A stretch of DNA of 44,954 bases from Corynebacterium macginleyi (lineage in GTDB: Bacteria > Actinomycetota > Actinomycetes > Mycobacteriales > Mycobacteriaceae), in contig NZ_REGE01000015.1 in the NCBI RefSeq assembly GCF_003688935.1, positions 1 through 44,954 on the forward strand. The letters are read 5' to 3'. Under the pieces are notes generated by a model. The model ran no database searches. It was not told the DNA's origin and saw only the letters and a list, made by a program, of their open reading frames with translations. The translations under genes were made by a program, and so were the position numbers. Numbering within the stretch: the first letter of the stretch is position 1; every line of letters starts with the position of its first letter. This document shows, in pieces, positions 1 through 8,370 of the stretch.

Positions 1-185
1 AGCCCGGAAGGCGGTGGCTCGCTGGATTGAGATTGTCTACAACCGGCGTCGTCGCCACTCGTCCATCGGGATGGTAAGCCCCGTCGATTTCGAAGCCCAG
101 CTCGCTGATCAAAATTGTAATAAGAAAACCGCTGCTTAACCCCTAAGCAGCTTAACAACGTGTCCACGACTTGCGGGTAACCCCA
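1..185 (+). mobile_element. 3' end of an IS3-family insertion sequence
   Basis: The window opens inside an insertion sequence. The last part of a transposase reading frame is followed by a short non-coding tail. A candidate right terminal repeat begins with TGTCCACGAC at 161 and runs through TTGCGGGTAACCCCA to about 185. The left part of the element lies outside the window, so the target duplication cannot be checked. The exact outer end is inferred. Confidence 0.7.
2..139 (+). CDS. IS3-family transposase (OrfB), C-terminal fragment
   Basis: Forty-five codons of a transposase run in frame from base 2 to a TAA at 137-139. The piece contains RWIEIVYNRRRRHSSIG followed by SPVDFE, the usual end of the rve integrase domain of IS3/IS150-type OrfB proteins. 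The YN-RRRH-S-G-SP-F signature lies just after the last catalytic acidic residue in this family, so the catalytic part is outside the window. The gene is cut only by the window edge. I see no sign that this end is mutated. Confidence 0.8.
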   Translation, partial: ARKAVARWIEIVYNRRRRHSSIGMVSPVDFEAQLADQNCNKKTAA

Positions 186-228
186 GTAAGCCACCGTGGT
201 GAGAGGTCTACTTTTCGGTAACTAGGCC

Positions 229-999
229 CTATTCTGCAGCCCTTATTTCTTGGTTAATGTTCAGAAGCGGGTATCCTTTCCTTGCGATGCTGAACTGGAA
301 ATTCATACTTTCGTCAGAGCCAGTCACGTAAACTTTCACGGCTCCAGAGCATAGGGATGGGTCTTCTCCATTGCTGCTAGCACGCGGAGCGTCTGGGTTT
401 GAAACATAACCTCGGTATTCGAGATCCATTGTGTCTACATGCTCGTTTTGCTCGCCCGGTACTTTCGCTGACGTTCTTAATACACAGCCTTCATCTCCAG
501 CAGCAATTTCATCTCCATCTAGGCCCCAAGTCCGCAGTTTGAGGTAAATCGGTGCAACACTGGGTACTGGACCACTAACCGACATGTATGGTGCTTCACC
601 TACTGGAAAAATAAACGGGCCCGTCATCGGTTCTTTGAAAAATGTCAATTGAATCTTTGAAAACCCGTATTTTTCCACGTCTTCCCATGTCTGGGTCCGA
701 TCAGTTAGTTCACCTTCCCCTGGTTTATTGTTGGAAAATGCAAGAGTGTCATTTTCTATTTCTGCACTTTTCGCCGATTCACTGGACCTATCCGGCTCCT
801 CAGCCTCCGCACTCTCAGCTTTCGATGTCTCAGACTGGGGCGCAGAGGCAGATCGTTCGGTAGAAATAGTAGTTTCAGGGGATATCTCTTCGAAAGGACT
901 CCCTGAATCAGATTGATCACTTTGTGAGCATCCCGCCAGAAGCAACAGTGCTAAAAAAGCGGAAGTCGTAGACCCAAAAATTGATTTTCTATTATACAC
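229..999 (-). CDS. secreted lipoprotein of unknown function, 256 aa
   Basis: A signal peptide of type II is clear: a short basic start, a hydrophobic run (FLALLLLAG) and a lipobox LLAGC with the modified cysteine near residue 24. A Ser/Glu-rich low-complexity linker of about 60 residues follows, then a compact domain of about 160 residues with two cysteines (in GDEGCVLR and SLCSG) that could form a disulfide. The protein should be anchored to the outer face of the cell membrane. I do not recognise the domain family. It is transcribed away from a Ser/Thr kinase cluster, across a gene-poor stretch. Its C-terminal end is only about 45 bp from the IS3 end, so its downstream neighbour may have been lost. 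Confidence 0.75.
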   Translation of the reverse strand: MYNRKSIFGSTTSAFLALLLLAGCSQSDQSDSGSPFEEISPETTISTERSASAPQSETSKAESAEAEEPDRSSESAKSAEIENDTLAFSNNKPGEGELTDRTQTWEDVEKYGFSKIQLTFFKEPMTGPFIFPVGEAPYMSVSGPVPSVAPIYLKLRTWGLDGDEIAAGDEGCVLRTSAKVPGEQNEHVDTMDLEYRGYVSNPDAPRASSNGEDPSLCSGAVKVYVTGSDESMNFQFSIARKGYPLLNINQEIRAAE

Positions 1000-1672
1000 T
1001 TAATTTTCCTTTACCTTTGATGGATCTTTTTATACACCAAGATTTTTTCAGGGCAGGCTCGACGATTCGACAAATTAAATTCTAGTTATACGCCGTAGAA
1101 CAAAATTCCATTGAATCAAGCGTCAGATGCGAAATCTAGTACCCCAGCCTGTAAGCGATGGCAAATGACCTACTAGCAAGCTGACGACACGACAGTATCT
1201 TACAGCTTTCGAACACGTGGCGTACCGCAACTAAGAATCCGTATTTCTACTTCCCTGCTACCAAAGCGTTACTACAGGGAAGCATTCCGCCGTTGCGATT
1301 GTCCTCGGCAAAAAGACAGACACCGGTTTTTGAAATTTCAGATCTCTTCTTCTCGATGGCAAACTGTCCTAACTCTCTTCTTCTCGATGGCAAACTGTCC
1401 TAACCTGAATTCTTCGCTTTAGACTCTTGGATGTGACCTCGATGAAGGTATTCGAAGGTCCAGCATCAAACTATCGTGCATCTACTGGACTACTGAAGCT
1501 AAGCGTCGAGTACTCCACACTTCGAAAGACATCCTCGATCGATGAAACTAATCTCAACCTTGCCTGCTCAAGAGCTGAGTAGTTCGTTTCATTTAATCAA
1601 CTTCAAACTTCCTTTTTCATATAGCTACGGAAAATCGGGCGTTTGAATACCTGCTTAAGAACGGAGAAGAAG
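1000..1672. other. gene-poor intergenic stretch between two lipoprotein genes
   Basis: No convincing gene is seen on either strand. A tandem duplication at 1344-1405 is the only clear structure. A 46-codon frame from an ATG near 1443 has no ribosome binding site or recognisable content. The promoters of the flanking divergent lipoprotein genes should lie here, but I cannot place them with confidence. Confidence 0.5.
1344..1405. repeat. tandem duplication of a 31-bp unit
   Basis: The unit beginning CTCTTCTTCTCGATGGCAAA occurs at 1344-1374 and again at 1375-1405, with a single difference at the last base. It lies in non-coding DNA. It looks like a recent slippage event or a doubled binding site. 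Confidence 0.85.
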
Positions 1673-2191
1673 ATGCGAAAAGCAATCGGGATCGGAAGTG
1701 CTCTATTAGCCGTTGCAATGGCGACAACAGGATGCTCGGCATCGCACAGTCCAGAAAAGGCCTTCCAAAACGCGGCCAGCGAACGTATGGATATCTTTAT
1801 CGAGCTGCTGTAGATTGCGGAAAACCACCAGGAAGGTGATAGTAAGAAGGCGGTAGAAGCTGCGCACGATTGGGCCGATCGATACAACGAATTCCAAGCA
1901 GATTTTCTTTGTGCAGCTGAGCGCTCATCAACGAGCGCACAAGCAGCGGCGTTATTTGTCCAAACATCTCAGCCGTCCGAAATCCCGAGCGAAAACAAAC
2001 GCGATGAGCTTCAGGAAAAGAACGACAACGCCATCAAGGATGTTAAAAAATCTGATTCCTCGACGGACGACGAAGCCTACGTCACCTCGAACGGAGATGA
2101 ATTTGCAGAGTTATTCGACACCGGTGAAGTAAAGTTAGTAAAAGAAGCTGAAAATTGGAAGGTCTGCGAAGAATCCTTCCAACTCATGTAG
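1673..2191 (+). pseudogene. lipoprotein gene interrupted by a single in-frame TAG
   Basis: An ATG at 1673, preceded by a good GGAGAAGAAG ribosome binding site, opens a typical lipoprotein signal (MRKAIGIGSALLAVAMATTGC, cysteine near residue 21). The frame meets TAG at 1811-1813, codon 47, then stays open in the same frame for 125 more codons to TAG at 2189-2191. The downstream part is charged and protein-like, with HDWADRYNEFQ, EKNDNAIKDVKK and a final CEESFQLM. Without the first stop this would be a 172-residue lipoprotein next to the kinase. The simplest reading is a nonsense mutation. A base-calling error or stop readthrough would also fit. No homologue is recognised. Confidence 0.7.
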
Positions 2192-2292
2192 GATCACAGC
2201 CGAAGCCAATCAAGATAGAGCGCAAACTTTCTAAATTACATCCGAGAGGTGATTGGGTTCGCAATTTCCTCTAAGAAGCAATTGAGCAATCC

Positions 2293-3750
2293 GTGAACGA
2301 CGACCGCCGTGACTTGAAGCAATCATTTATTGATCACCTCGACTTCAAAGAAGATACACATGTCTTGCGCCCTTTGGGGAATGGAGGCATGGGTACTGTA
2401 TATTTGGTCAATCGGCGTTCTCTCGACCGACTAGAAGCCATCAAGATCCTAGCGGTCGATGACCTAAAAAGCTCAGCTGAATTGAGACAGCGGTTCATCC
2501 GCGAGATACGGATGCTCGGAAGTTTGCGCCACCCAAATATCGTTCGAGTTAATCACTGTGGTGTTTTCCCAGAAGGTGTCCCTTACTTCTTTATGGACTA
2601 TGTCGAAGGGACAGATCTTCGCCATTTGATTACGGAGCGCAAAAGCCAAGGCATAAAATTTACGTTGGAGGAAAGTCTCGATCTACTCTGGCCCATTGCG
2701 AAGGCTCTAGACTACCTACACCATCGCGGCAAAAACTCCGTAATTCATCGAGACATCAAGCCCGCTAATATCCTCATCCCCAATGAAAGTTCTGGGTACC
2801 CGGGTGCGATGCTAACCGATTTTGGAATCAGTATAAGCCACGATATTACTTCCATAACTCAAACGGGATTTTATGTTGGGACACCAAAATATATGGCCCC
2901 TGAACTCGGGAGCTCAGATGGAGCTACACCCAACGGCACTGGAATGTCAGGATCCGCTAAGTCCGACGGCTATAGTTTTGCCCTAATCTTACTAGAATTA
3001 TTAACGCTAACTTCACCAAAAAACTTCATTGATCCAGCAACCGGTGCCATAGACGTTTCTGAGTCTCAATTTCCGCCGATGCAAATAGATGATCGCAGGC
3101 GCCTTGTGGCGGCCCTTCAACAAGAGCTATCCAACGTACCTGCTAGGAGGTTCGCAACCTGCTCCGATTTTCTTGATGCTGCCTCCCCCATCTCCCCTGC
3201 ACAGCGTAGCGAAAACGCATCCGCCCTGTCCGTTAACGATGAAACTCTTCCTGAATCAGTTCACATGAATTCTTCAAGTGTGGACACTCCAGTGCGGGCT
3301 CACACATCTTTAAAGAAAATTATCGCTCTAATTGGAGCTGGCAGCACTCTGGTCGCTAGTCTTTTTGCAGGTGCATCCTGGTTGCGATCAAGCAATGATT
3401 CCCAGTACCCAGACATTGCTGCAGAGTTTCCACAATTGGTTGGAAATAAGGGATGGAGAGATCACCCTTGTAAAACTGGGAGCAGCACTGACAAAATTAG
3501 CCAACTGGTAGAATGCGGCAACTCGAATGAAGGATATGCGATTGCCAAATTATCATCAACCGGAAGTTGGTCCGACTTCATGCCAGAGGAAGACATTCGT
3601 ACGCTTTCGAACGGCAAATGCAAAATCAAGTTTTCCAAAGTCAGCGACTCTGAGGTATTCATTGCCCCTTTGGATCTCACTGAAAACTACTTGATTAAAG
3701 TATGGGGCGCTCAAGCCGCAGAAGAATCTGTTAATATGCCTATATGCTGA
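2293..3750 (+). CDS. transmembrane eukaryotic-like Ser/Thr protein kinase, 485 aa
   Basis: The kinase domain covers about residues 20-295. It has a glycine loop (LGNGGMGTVYLV), a lysine near residue 51 (AIKIL), the catalytic loop HRDIKPANIL near 152, DFGIS near 175 and TPKYMAPE. A Ser/Pro-rich stretch leads to one membrane helix at about 342-362. An outer domain of about 120 residues contains four cysteines. The kinase should phosphorylate cytoplasmic targets in response to something outside the membrane. It starts with GTG. Its last codons overlap the FHA gene by 7 bp (ATGCTGA), so the two are probably translated together. The ectodomain is not the PASTA type of PknB, and I do not recognise it. 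Confidence 0.93.
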   Translation: MNDDRRDLKQSFIDHLDFKEDTHVLRPLGNGGMGTVYLVNRRSLDRLEAIKILAVDDLKSSAELRQRFIREIRMLGSLRHPNIVRVNHCGVFPEGVPYFFMDYVEGTDLRHLITERKSQGIKFTLEESLDLLWPIAKALDYLHHRGKNSVIHRDIKPANILIPNESSGYPGAMLTDFGISISHDITSITQTGFYVGTPKYMAPELGSSDGATPNGTGMSGSAKSDGYSFALILLELLTLTSPKNFIDPATGAIDVSESQFPPMQIDDRRRLVAALQQELSNVPARRFATCSDFLDAASPISPAQRSENASALSVNDETLPESVHMNSSSVDTPVRAHTSLKKIIALIGAGSTLVASLFAGASWLRSSNDSQYPDIAAEFPQLVGNKGWRDHPCKTGSSTDKISQLVECGNSNEGYAIAKLSSTGSWSDFMPEEDIRTLSNGKCKIKFSKVSDSEVFIAPLDLTENYLIKVWGAQAAEESVNMPIC

Positions 3751-4442
3751 CTCAATTGGTGATGCGGGATGCAGACGGTAGGACACTCGGATTATTCCCT
3801 CCCAGCACGATCACCGTTGGCAGAGAAGGCGATTTCAGGATCGGCTCCGATGATCCGTACCTACACCGAATTTTGCTTCAGGTTTGGTGGGACGGAGCAA
3901 AATGGCTGGTCGAAAATAGGGGCTCTTCGATATCTGTACGTCTAGTACAAATGTCTTCAATAAGGAAGCGTAAAACTCAAAATAAATCTTCTTCGCTTGA
4001 ACCCAAAAGCGAAATCTTACTTAGAAGTGGAGCTAGCTGTCCACTACCAAGAGGATTAAATCTAGTTGTCTTTTCCACGCCCCAAATGGAATACGAAATT
4101 TCTTTTACGCTCACTGAACCAAAATGCTCACGCCCCGAGGTAGACACAGCATTCTTCGACAGCCCCGAAACCGTATCTGGACTCAAATTGAATTTTGAGC
4201 AACGCCAGTTGCTTAAAGTGCTCACCGAAAAATTGTATCGATATCCCGGATCAGATGACTCCGCCATACCCATGGTGAAGACTCTTGCACACTCGCTTGG
4301 CTGGTCAGAAGGAAAGGTTAACGCAAAGCTGGAGCGTCTTGCCCATCAAATTCAACGTTCGGGGACATCCTTGTCAAAGCCTTATCGGATTTCACTTGCA
4401 CGCTATACTTATGATGCAAATTTGCTTGGTTCTACACCATAG
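3744..4442 (+). CDS. FHA domain protein with C-terminal winged-helix-like region, 232 aa
   Basis: Residues 1 to about 130 resemble a forkhead-associated domain: TITVGREGDFRIGSDDP, then YLHR in place of the usual SRxH, then WLVENRGSS. FHA domains bind phosphothreonine, so this protein is the natural reader for the kinase encoded immediately upstream. Residues from about 150 carry a helical segment (MVKTLAHSLGWSEGKVNAKLERLAHQI) that looks like a winged-helix or sigma-like DNA-binding fold. There is no signal peptide or membrane helix, so it is cytoplasmic. Its start overlaps the kinase stop. I infer a phosphorylation-controlled transcription factor. The DNA-binding role is less certain than the FHA call. 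Confidence 0.75.
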   Translation: MLTQLVMRDADGRTLGLFPPSTITVGREGDFRIGSDDPYLHRILLQVWWDGAKWLVENRGSSISVRLVQMSSIRKRKTQNKSSSLEPKSEILLRSGASCPLPRGLNLVVFSTPQMEYEISFTLTEPKCSRPEVDTAFFDSPETVSGLKLNFEQRQLLKVLTEKLYRYPGSDDSAIPMVKTLAHSLGWSEGKVNAKLERLAHQIQRSGTSLSKPYRISLARYTYDANLLGSTP

Positions 4443-4583
4443 CAGTGCAGTACTAAGTCAGAAGAGCTCGTAAAAACTTACATACCTTAAATATGCTCCG
4501 AGAAAAATTCTTTAAGAGAAGGGGTTCTTACGAGTCCCGATTCCTCACTCAAGTGCCAATTGAAAATGACTCCGGAGGACATA

Positions 4584-5525
4584 CTAAGCAAGATTTTTAA
4601 GGGCCTCGGTTACCAATTTCCAGAAGCCCGCATGGTCCAGCTTGGTAGCGACCTGGGTATGGCAGCTGTCATCAGCGGGTTCCCGCAGGTCAGTCACGGT
4701 CATGCCGGTGGTAAGTACGCCGGCGAGCTCGACATGCACGGGTGCCTTGCGTGTTCGCACGATGCTCGGATCGATGAGGTAAGCCACCGTGCACGGATCG
4801 TGAACCGGAGGATCCGTAAATCCTTGGTTTTGCTGATACGCCTCACGGAAGAAGCCGAAGAGGCCGACAACAAAGTCTGAGACGGGCGTATTCAACGCCT
4901 TAATTTCGGCTTCGACCTCGGCAGTGGCCAGTGCCTGGTGGGTCAGGTCTAGGCCCACCATCGTGACCGGCCAGGGTTCTTCGAAAACGATATGTGCCGC
5001 CTCAGGATCGATCTTTATATTGAATTCGGCGACTGGGGACCAATTGCCCTCGTGGTAGCCGCCGCCCATAAGCACAACCTCTTTGACACGCTCTACGATG
5101 CGCGGTTCTTTGCGCGCGGCCATAGCGATATTGGTCAACGGACCCGTTGGAACCAAGGTAATGGTGCCGGGTTCGTGGGACATGATGGTGTCGATGATGA
5201 AGTCGATGGCGTGGGCATCGGCAAGCGCGGTGCTAGGCTCCGGAAGCTCGACGCCATTAACATCCATGCCGGTGGAGCCGTGGATGGCCTCGGCGACTTC
5301 TACGGGGCGCACGAGCGGGCGATCGCAGCCGGCGTAGACCGGAATCTCTGGGTGGCCGGCGATCTCCTTGACCACCAGGGCATTGCGGGCGACCTTGTCC
5401 AAGGTCTGGTTGCCGCCGACGGTGGTAATGCCCAGCAAATCAATGTTGGGGTTGCCCATGGCCAGGAGCAAAGCCACCGCATCATCGTGGCCGGGATCGC
5501 AGTCCAGAATAATTTTTTGCGTCAT
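4584..5525 (-). CDS. nucleoside hydrolase, IunH/RihA family, 313 aa
   Basis: The protein begins with the family signature: DCDPGHDDA at residues 8-16 supplies the aspartates that bind Ca2+ and ribose. It continues with GITTVGGNQTLDKVARNA, MGGGY, EFNIKIDPEAA and the C-terminal HDPCTVAYL motif. Members hydrolyse the N-glycosidic bond of ribonucleosides, giving base and ribose in the cytoplasm for salvage. The length (about 313) is normal. The gene points away from an amidase pseudogene, with a shared 150-bp upstream region. Which nucleoside it prefers cannot be read from the sequence. Confidence 0.93.
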   Translation of the reverse strand: MTQKIILDCDPGHDDAVALLLAMGNPNIDLLGITTVGGNQTLDKVARNALVVKEIAGHPEIPVYAGCDRPLVRPVEVAEAIHGSTGMDVNGVELPEPSTALADAHAIDFIIDTIMSHEPGTITLVPTGPLTNIAMAARKEPRIVERVKEVVLMGGGYHEGNWSPVAEFNIKIDPEAAHIVFEEPWPVTMVGLDLTHQALATAEVEAEIKALNTPVSDFVVGLFGFFREAYQQNQGFTDPPVHDPCTVAYLIDPSIVRTRKAPVHVELAGVLTTGMTVTDLREPADDSCHTQVATKLDHAGFWKLVTEALKNLA

Positions 5526-5675
5526 GTCTCGAGCCTACTTTTGGTCGGTGAAGACTGCCACGGTCTCATCGTGCGGCGCAGCTTCAATTCCTCTGTGCTC
5601 ACCAGCTGTACCCTGGAAAGCAGCAACTCACCCCGTAAACGGTATAAACCGTCGTGGAAAGGAATTCGCCCCGCC

Positions 5676-6613
5676 ATGCCTTCAATTTCTGACCGCCTGA
5701 CCCAGGCACAGCAAGATTTTAACGCGGTGATTTCCACCATTCCTTTTGATGAGGATGCCGTAGATACTGTACTTACGCTGCGCGGATCGCCTGTTGCTTT
5801 TAAAGACATCGTGGATATCGCCGGGGTGCCAACGACCTGTGGCACCAACGTGGATATGGGACCGGCTCCGACCATGAATGCCACGGTGGCACAGCGGCTA
5901 ATGGATGCCGGCGCGATTCCCGTTGCCAAGGCCAACCTCCAGGAGTTTTCCTATGGCATCTTGGGTGACGCCTCCGCTATGGCCGCGGAATCAATCCTCG
6001 CGATCCACAGGTCTGCGGCGGCGGATCCAGCTCTGGGTCGGCGGCGCTGATTGCGTGCGAGGCGCTCGATCTCACGGTGGGTTCCGATAACGCCGGTTCC
6101 GGCCAAGATATCATCCACCATCGATGTCTCTGCGTTGCAAACCAAAGGTGAGCGCTTCGCTGGTCTGCTGTCTGCGCTGCAGGATTCCACGTTCGCAGCC
6201 GTGGTGCGCGTCGATTACTGCCAACTCGAATCCCCCTCGCTACCACCGTGAAGCTCTACGCTCCAATGCGCCTCAAGGAGGCTTATGACGTCCACCAGCC
6301 CTATCTTGACCAGCGGGATAAGTACCAGGATGTCATCTTGGAGCGCGTCCTCGGCGGGGCAGGATATTTCTCAGGCAGACTACGACGCTGCAGCGCAGCA
6401 GGTAGAGGAGTTGCGCACGGCAGCACTGCCGACTCCGCCGCCAGCCTGCGCCGCTGGACCGAGCCTTTCAATGTGTTGAGTTGGCCGGCGATCACTATCC
6501 CACTGCGCACGAGGGACACCACGGGAGTGGGTGATGCGGTGCAAGTCATCGACAAGCCGGGCCAGGACCTCACCGTTTTACGCGCCGCCCGCGAAATTCA
6601 GGCACTGCTTTAA
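5676..6613 (+). pseudogene. amidase signature family protein, frameshifted
   Basis: From ATG 5676 (upstream GGAAAGGA) the frame reads as an amidase: GSPVAFKDIVDIAGVPTTCGT, then MDAGAIPVAKANLQEF. The hallmark glycine/serine motif CGGGSSSGSAALIA starts at 6014 in a different frame, which itself stops at 6149-6151. The rest (AYDVHQPYLDQRDKYQ, WTEPFNVLSWPAITIPL, GVGDAVQVI) is in further frames, ending at TAA near 6611. At least two frameshifts and a loss of the middle region are needed, so no active enzyme can be made. Intact members hydrolyse amides with a Ser-Ser-Lys triad. Confidence 0.88.
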
Positions 6614-6669
6614 GCACACCGAAATTTTGCGCGTCTCTGCCTGCTGACGTCGTTGGTAAGGTGATGGTT

Positions 6670-7089
6670 ATGAGCACTCCAGCACAGCTTGCCGCGCGGT
6701 TGCGCGCTGAGGCCGATGACGGCTCCTTGGAGTCATTCTGCTTGGATACCGGCATTGACCTGCTGGTTCTTTTTGGTAGCGCGCACGTAGATGCCACCAA
6801 TGCTAATGATGTTGACCTTGCCTATTCGGTCGATTTCTCGCGCGCGAAAGCTGCGCGTCCCAACGTGCTCGACGTTGCCACAGCGTTTTACGCCCGCTAT
6901 GGCGACGGCATCGATCTCATGTGCCTGGATACCGCAGACACGGTGGCGCAAAATGAAGCTCTACAAAAGTGCGAGCTCTTGGTCGATCCGTCCAATTCCA
7001 AGTATGGAACGCTGCAAATGATGGCGGCACGGGAGTACATCAATACGGCGTACCGTCGCGATTTCGAGCTCAGGAGCTTAATGTCATGA
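6670..7089 (+). CDS. mntA: MntA-type nucleotidyltransferase antitoxin, 139 aa
   Basis: A minimal nucleotidyltransferase: FGSAHVDATNANDVDLAY holds the G-S and D-x-D residues of the active site, and GIDLMCLD supplies the third acidic position. In known HepT/MntA systems this enzyme inactivates the HEPN toxin by transferring AMP residues to a tyrosine next to the toxin active site. I chose ATG 6670 because AAGGTGA lies six bases upstream; ATG 6664 is the alternative. Its stop codon overlaps the start of the HEPN gene (ATGA), which implies translational coupling. The order antitoxin then toxin is seen in many such pairs. Confidence 0.88.
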   Translation: MSTPAQLAARLRAEADDGSLESFCLDTGIDLLVLFGSAHVDATNANDVDLAYSVDFSRAKAARPNVLDVATAFYARYGDGIDLMCLDTADTVAQNEALQKCELLVDPSNSKYGTLQMMAAREYINTAYRRDFELRSLMS

Positions 7090-7520
7090 GTCCACGGGAT
7101 TTCCAAACAGACACTATCCGCAAAAGGCTTGTCTCCCTCCGGCGCATACTTGGCGAGCTTGAAAAATACCGGGATTCAGATGCGAAAGAACTGCGCTCTG
7201 ACCTTTCACAAATGTATGCCGTGTTTTTCATGCTGCAGCAAGTAATCGATCTTGCCACGGATATTAACCAGCACATTGCGGCAACGACCTTAAACGTTGC
7301 GGACTCTAGTAGCCGTCGCGGTTTCGAAGATCTCATCCGCGCGGGCATTCTACCCGCCGACTTGGAGCAGGATTTCTATAAGAGTGCAGCTTTGCGCAAT
7401 GTCATTACTCACCAATACGTTGAAGTGGATTTGGGAATCGTCTCCAATTCAATCCCGCGAGTATTAGATGTATATACGCAATACGTTAAATCGATTTCGC
7501 GCTGGTTAGCCTCGCGCTAG
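7086..7520 (+). CDS. hepT: HepT-like HEPN toxin, 144 aa
   Basis: An all-helical protein of the size usual for HepT, with the HEPN ribonuclease motif R-x4-H-x-Y visible as RNVITHQY near residue 105. The arginine and histidine are the RNase residues. The tyrosine is the residue AMPylated by MntA in characterised homologues. The ATG at 7086 overlaps the mntA stop. The C-terminus overlaps the end of the convergent 2H phosphoesterase gene by 15 bp. I infer a functional toxin-antitoxin pair, as all key residues are present. Confidence 0.9.
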   Translation: MSPRDFQTDTIRKRLVSLRRILGELEKYRDSDAKELRSDLSQMYAVFFMLQQVIDLATDINQHIAATTLNVADSSSRRGFEDLIRAGILPADLEQDFYKSAALRNVITHQYVEVDLGIVSNSIPRVLDVYTQYVKSISRWLASR

Positions 7521-8015
7521 CACGGTCTTTTCTTGCGTGCGCGGGCGCCAATATGCAGCTTCTACTGCGGTAAGTTCTTTGAAGTGCGAGGACGTCAGCT
7601 CATCCATTGCGGTTAAATAGCCAGCCACATCCTCGCGCGGTAAACGCAGGCCCATCGTCAAGTGCGGCGTCCAGCGCGGACCGCGGCCCTCGGGATTGGC
7701 GGCGCTAATCTTCCGCGCTGCCATGTCGAGTTCATCGCTGGTCTCTAATAACCAAGCCACGGTTCGTTTCCGTTTCGTGCCAAAGATGACGTTTCCCACG
7801 CGCCGAAACATCGCCGGAATGACCGCCGGTAAGAGCTCCCCGGCAAGCTCAACAACGTGGGGATCCATCTCCGGCGCGAAGGTCACCGTAATATGCGGGC
7901 GCTGGTATTGCACGGGGAATCCGCGCTCGGCCAAACCTGCAAATATCTCTCGGATGTGCTCCTCCTGCCTTTCAGGTAGGTAGAGCAGGATATTATCCGG
8001 CGATGCTGAACTCAC
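7506..8015 (-). CDS. 2H phosphoesterase / 2'-5' RNA ligase family protein, 169 aa
   Basis: Two HxT motifs define the 2H phosphoesterase superfamily, and both are present: PHITVTF near residue 40 and PHLTMGL near residue 118. The length matches small LigT-like proteins, which act on 2',3'-cyclic phosphates or 2'-5' linkages in RNA or small nucleotides. The protein is cytoplasmic. Its 3' end overlaps the HepT gene tail to tail, so the two transcripts share at least 15 bp of complementarity. The substrate is unknown. A link with the RNase toxin next door is possible but not shown. Confidence 0.85.
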   Translation of the reverse strand: MSSASPDNILLYLPERQEEHIREIFAGLAERGFPVQYQRPHITVTFAPEMDPHVVELAGELLPAVIPAMFRRVGNVIFGTKRKRTVAWLLETSDELDMAARKISAANPEGRGPRWTPHLTMGLRLPREDVAGYLTAMDELTSSHFKELTAVEAAYWRPRTQEKTVLARG

Positions 8016-8238
8016 GATGCGGCTTTCTTCGGTTCAAACGGGCATGATTCACTAATGTTCCCCAAGTGGGCGGCGGTTTCACTCTGTTTCCCGTTCTGGT
8101 TCTGGTTCTAGGGTACCGCCGGTCGAGGCCTGTGTGATCTCCACGATGCTATAGGTCCTACGCACAGTTTGAGCAAATTCGTCCTTCAAAAATCGCAACG
8201 CGCCTTCAATTGACGCAGAGGAGGTTGCACATCGGACA

Positions 8239-8283
8239 ATGCGCAGAGGACGTTGCGCATAGGACCTCATAGGACACTGCGCA
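8239..8283. repeat. cluster of TGCGCA repeats upstream of the PTS gene
   Basis: TGCGCA occurs at 8240, 8254 and 8278. ATGCGCA (8239-8245) and TGCGCAT (8254-8260) form a perfect 7-bp inverted repeat, and TGCGCA followed by G/T and AGGAC is repeated directly. This lies in the 355-bp gap (8016-8370) between the phosphoesterase and PTS genes. Nothing else convincing is seen in the gap. The repeats could be an operator for the PTS gene. Confidence 0.5.
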
Positions 8284-8370
8284 AGGGGCCTTGTCCATGG
8301 CGTCCTGCACGCCGGGCCCTGCACAAAACCCGCCGACATGCTTGTGCTCGCTTAAACGGATGCCTTTAAT

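Noticed and set aside
1811..1813. TAG as a pyrrolysine or other recoded codon
   Set aside because: Corynebacteria are not known to use pyrrolysine and no recoding element is visible. A nonsense mutation is simpler.
1603..1887. Minus-strand frames over the lipoprotein pseudogene
   Set aside because: They are shadows of the plus-strand lipoprotein frame, which has a signal peptide and ribosome site.
8079..8339. 86-codon minus-strand frame upstream of the PTS gene
   Set aside because: Composition is dictated by the TGCGCA/AGGAC repeats, no family features or ribosome site were seen, and it lies in the regulatory gap.
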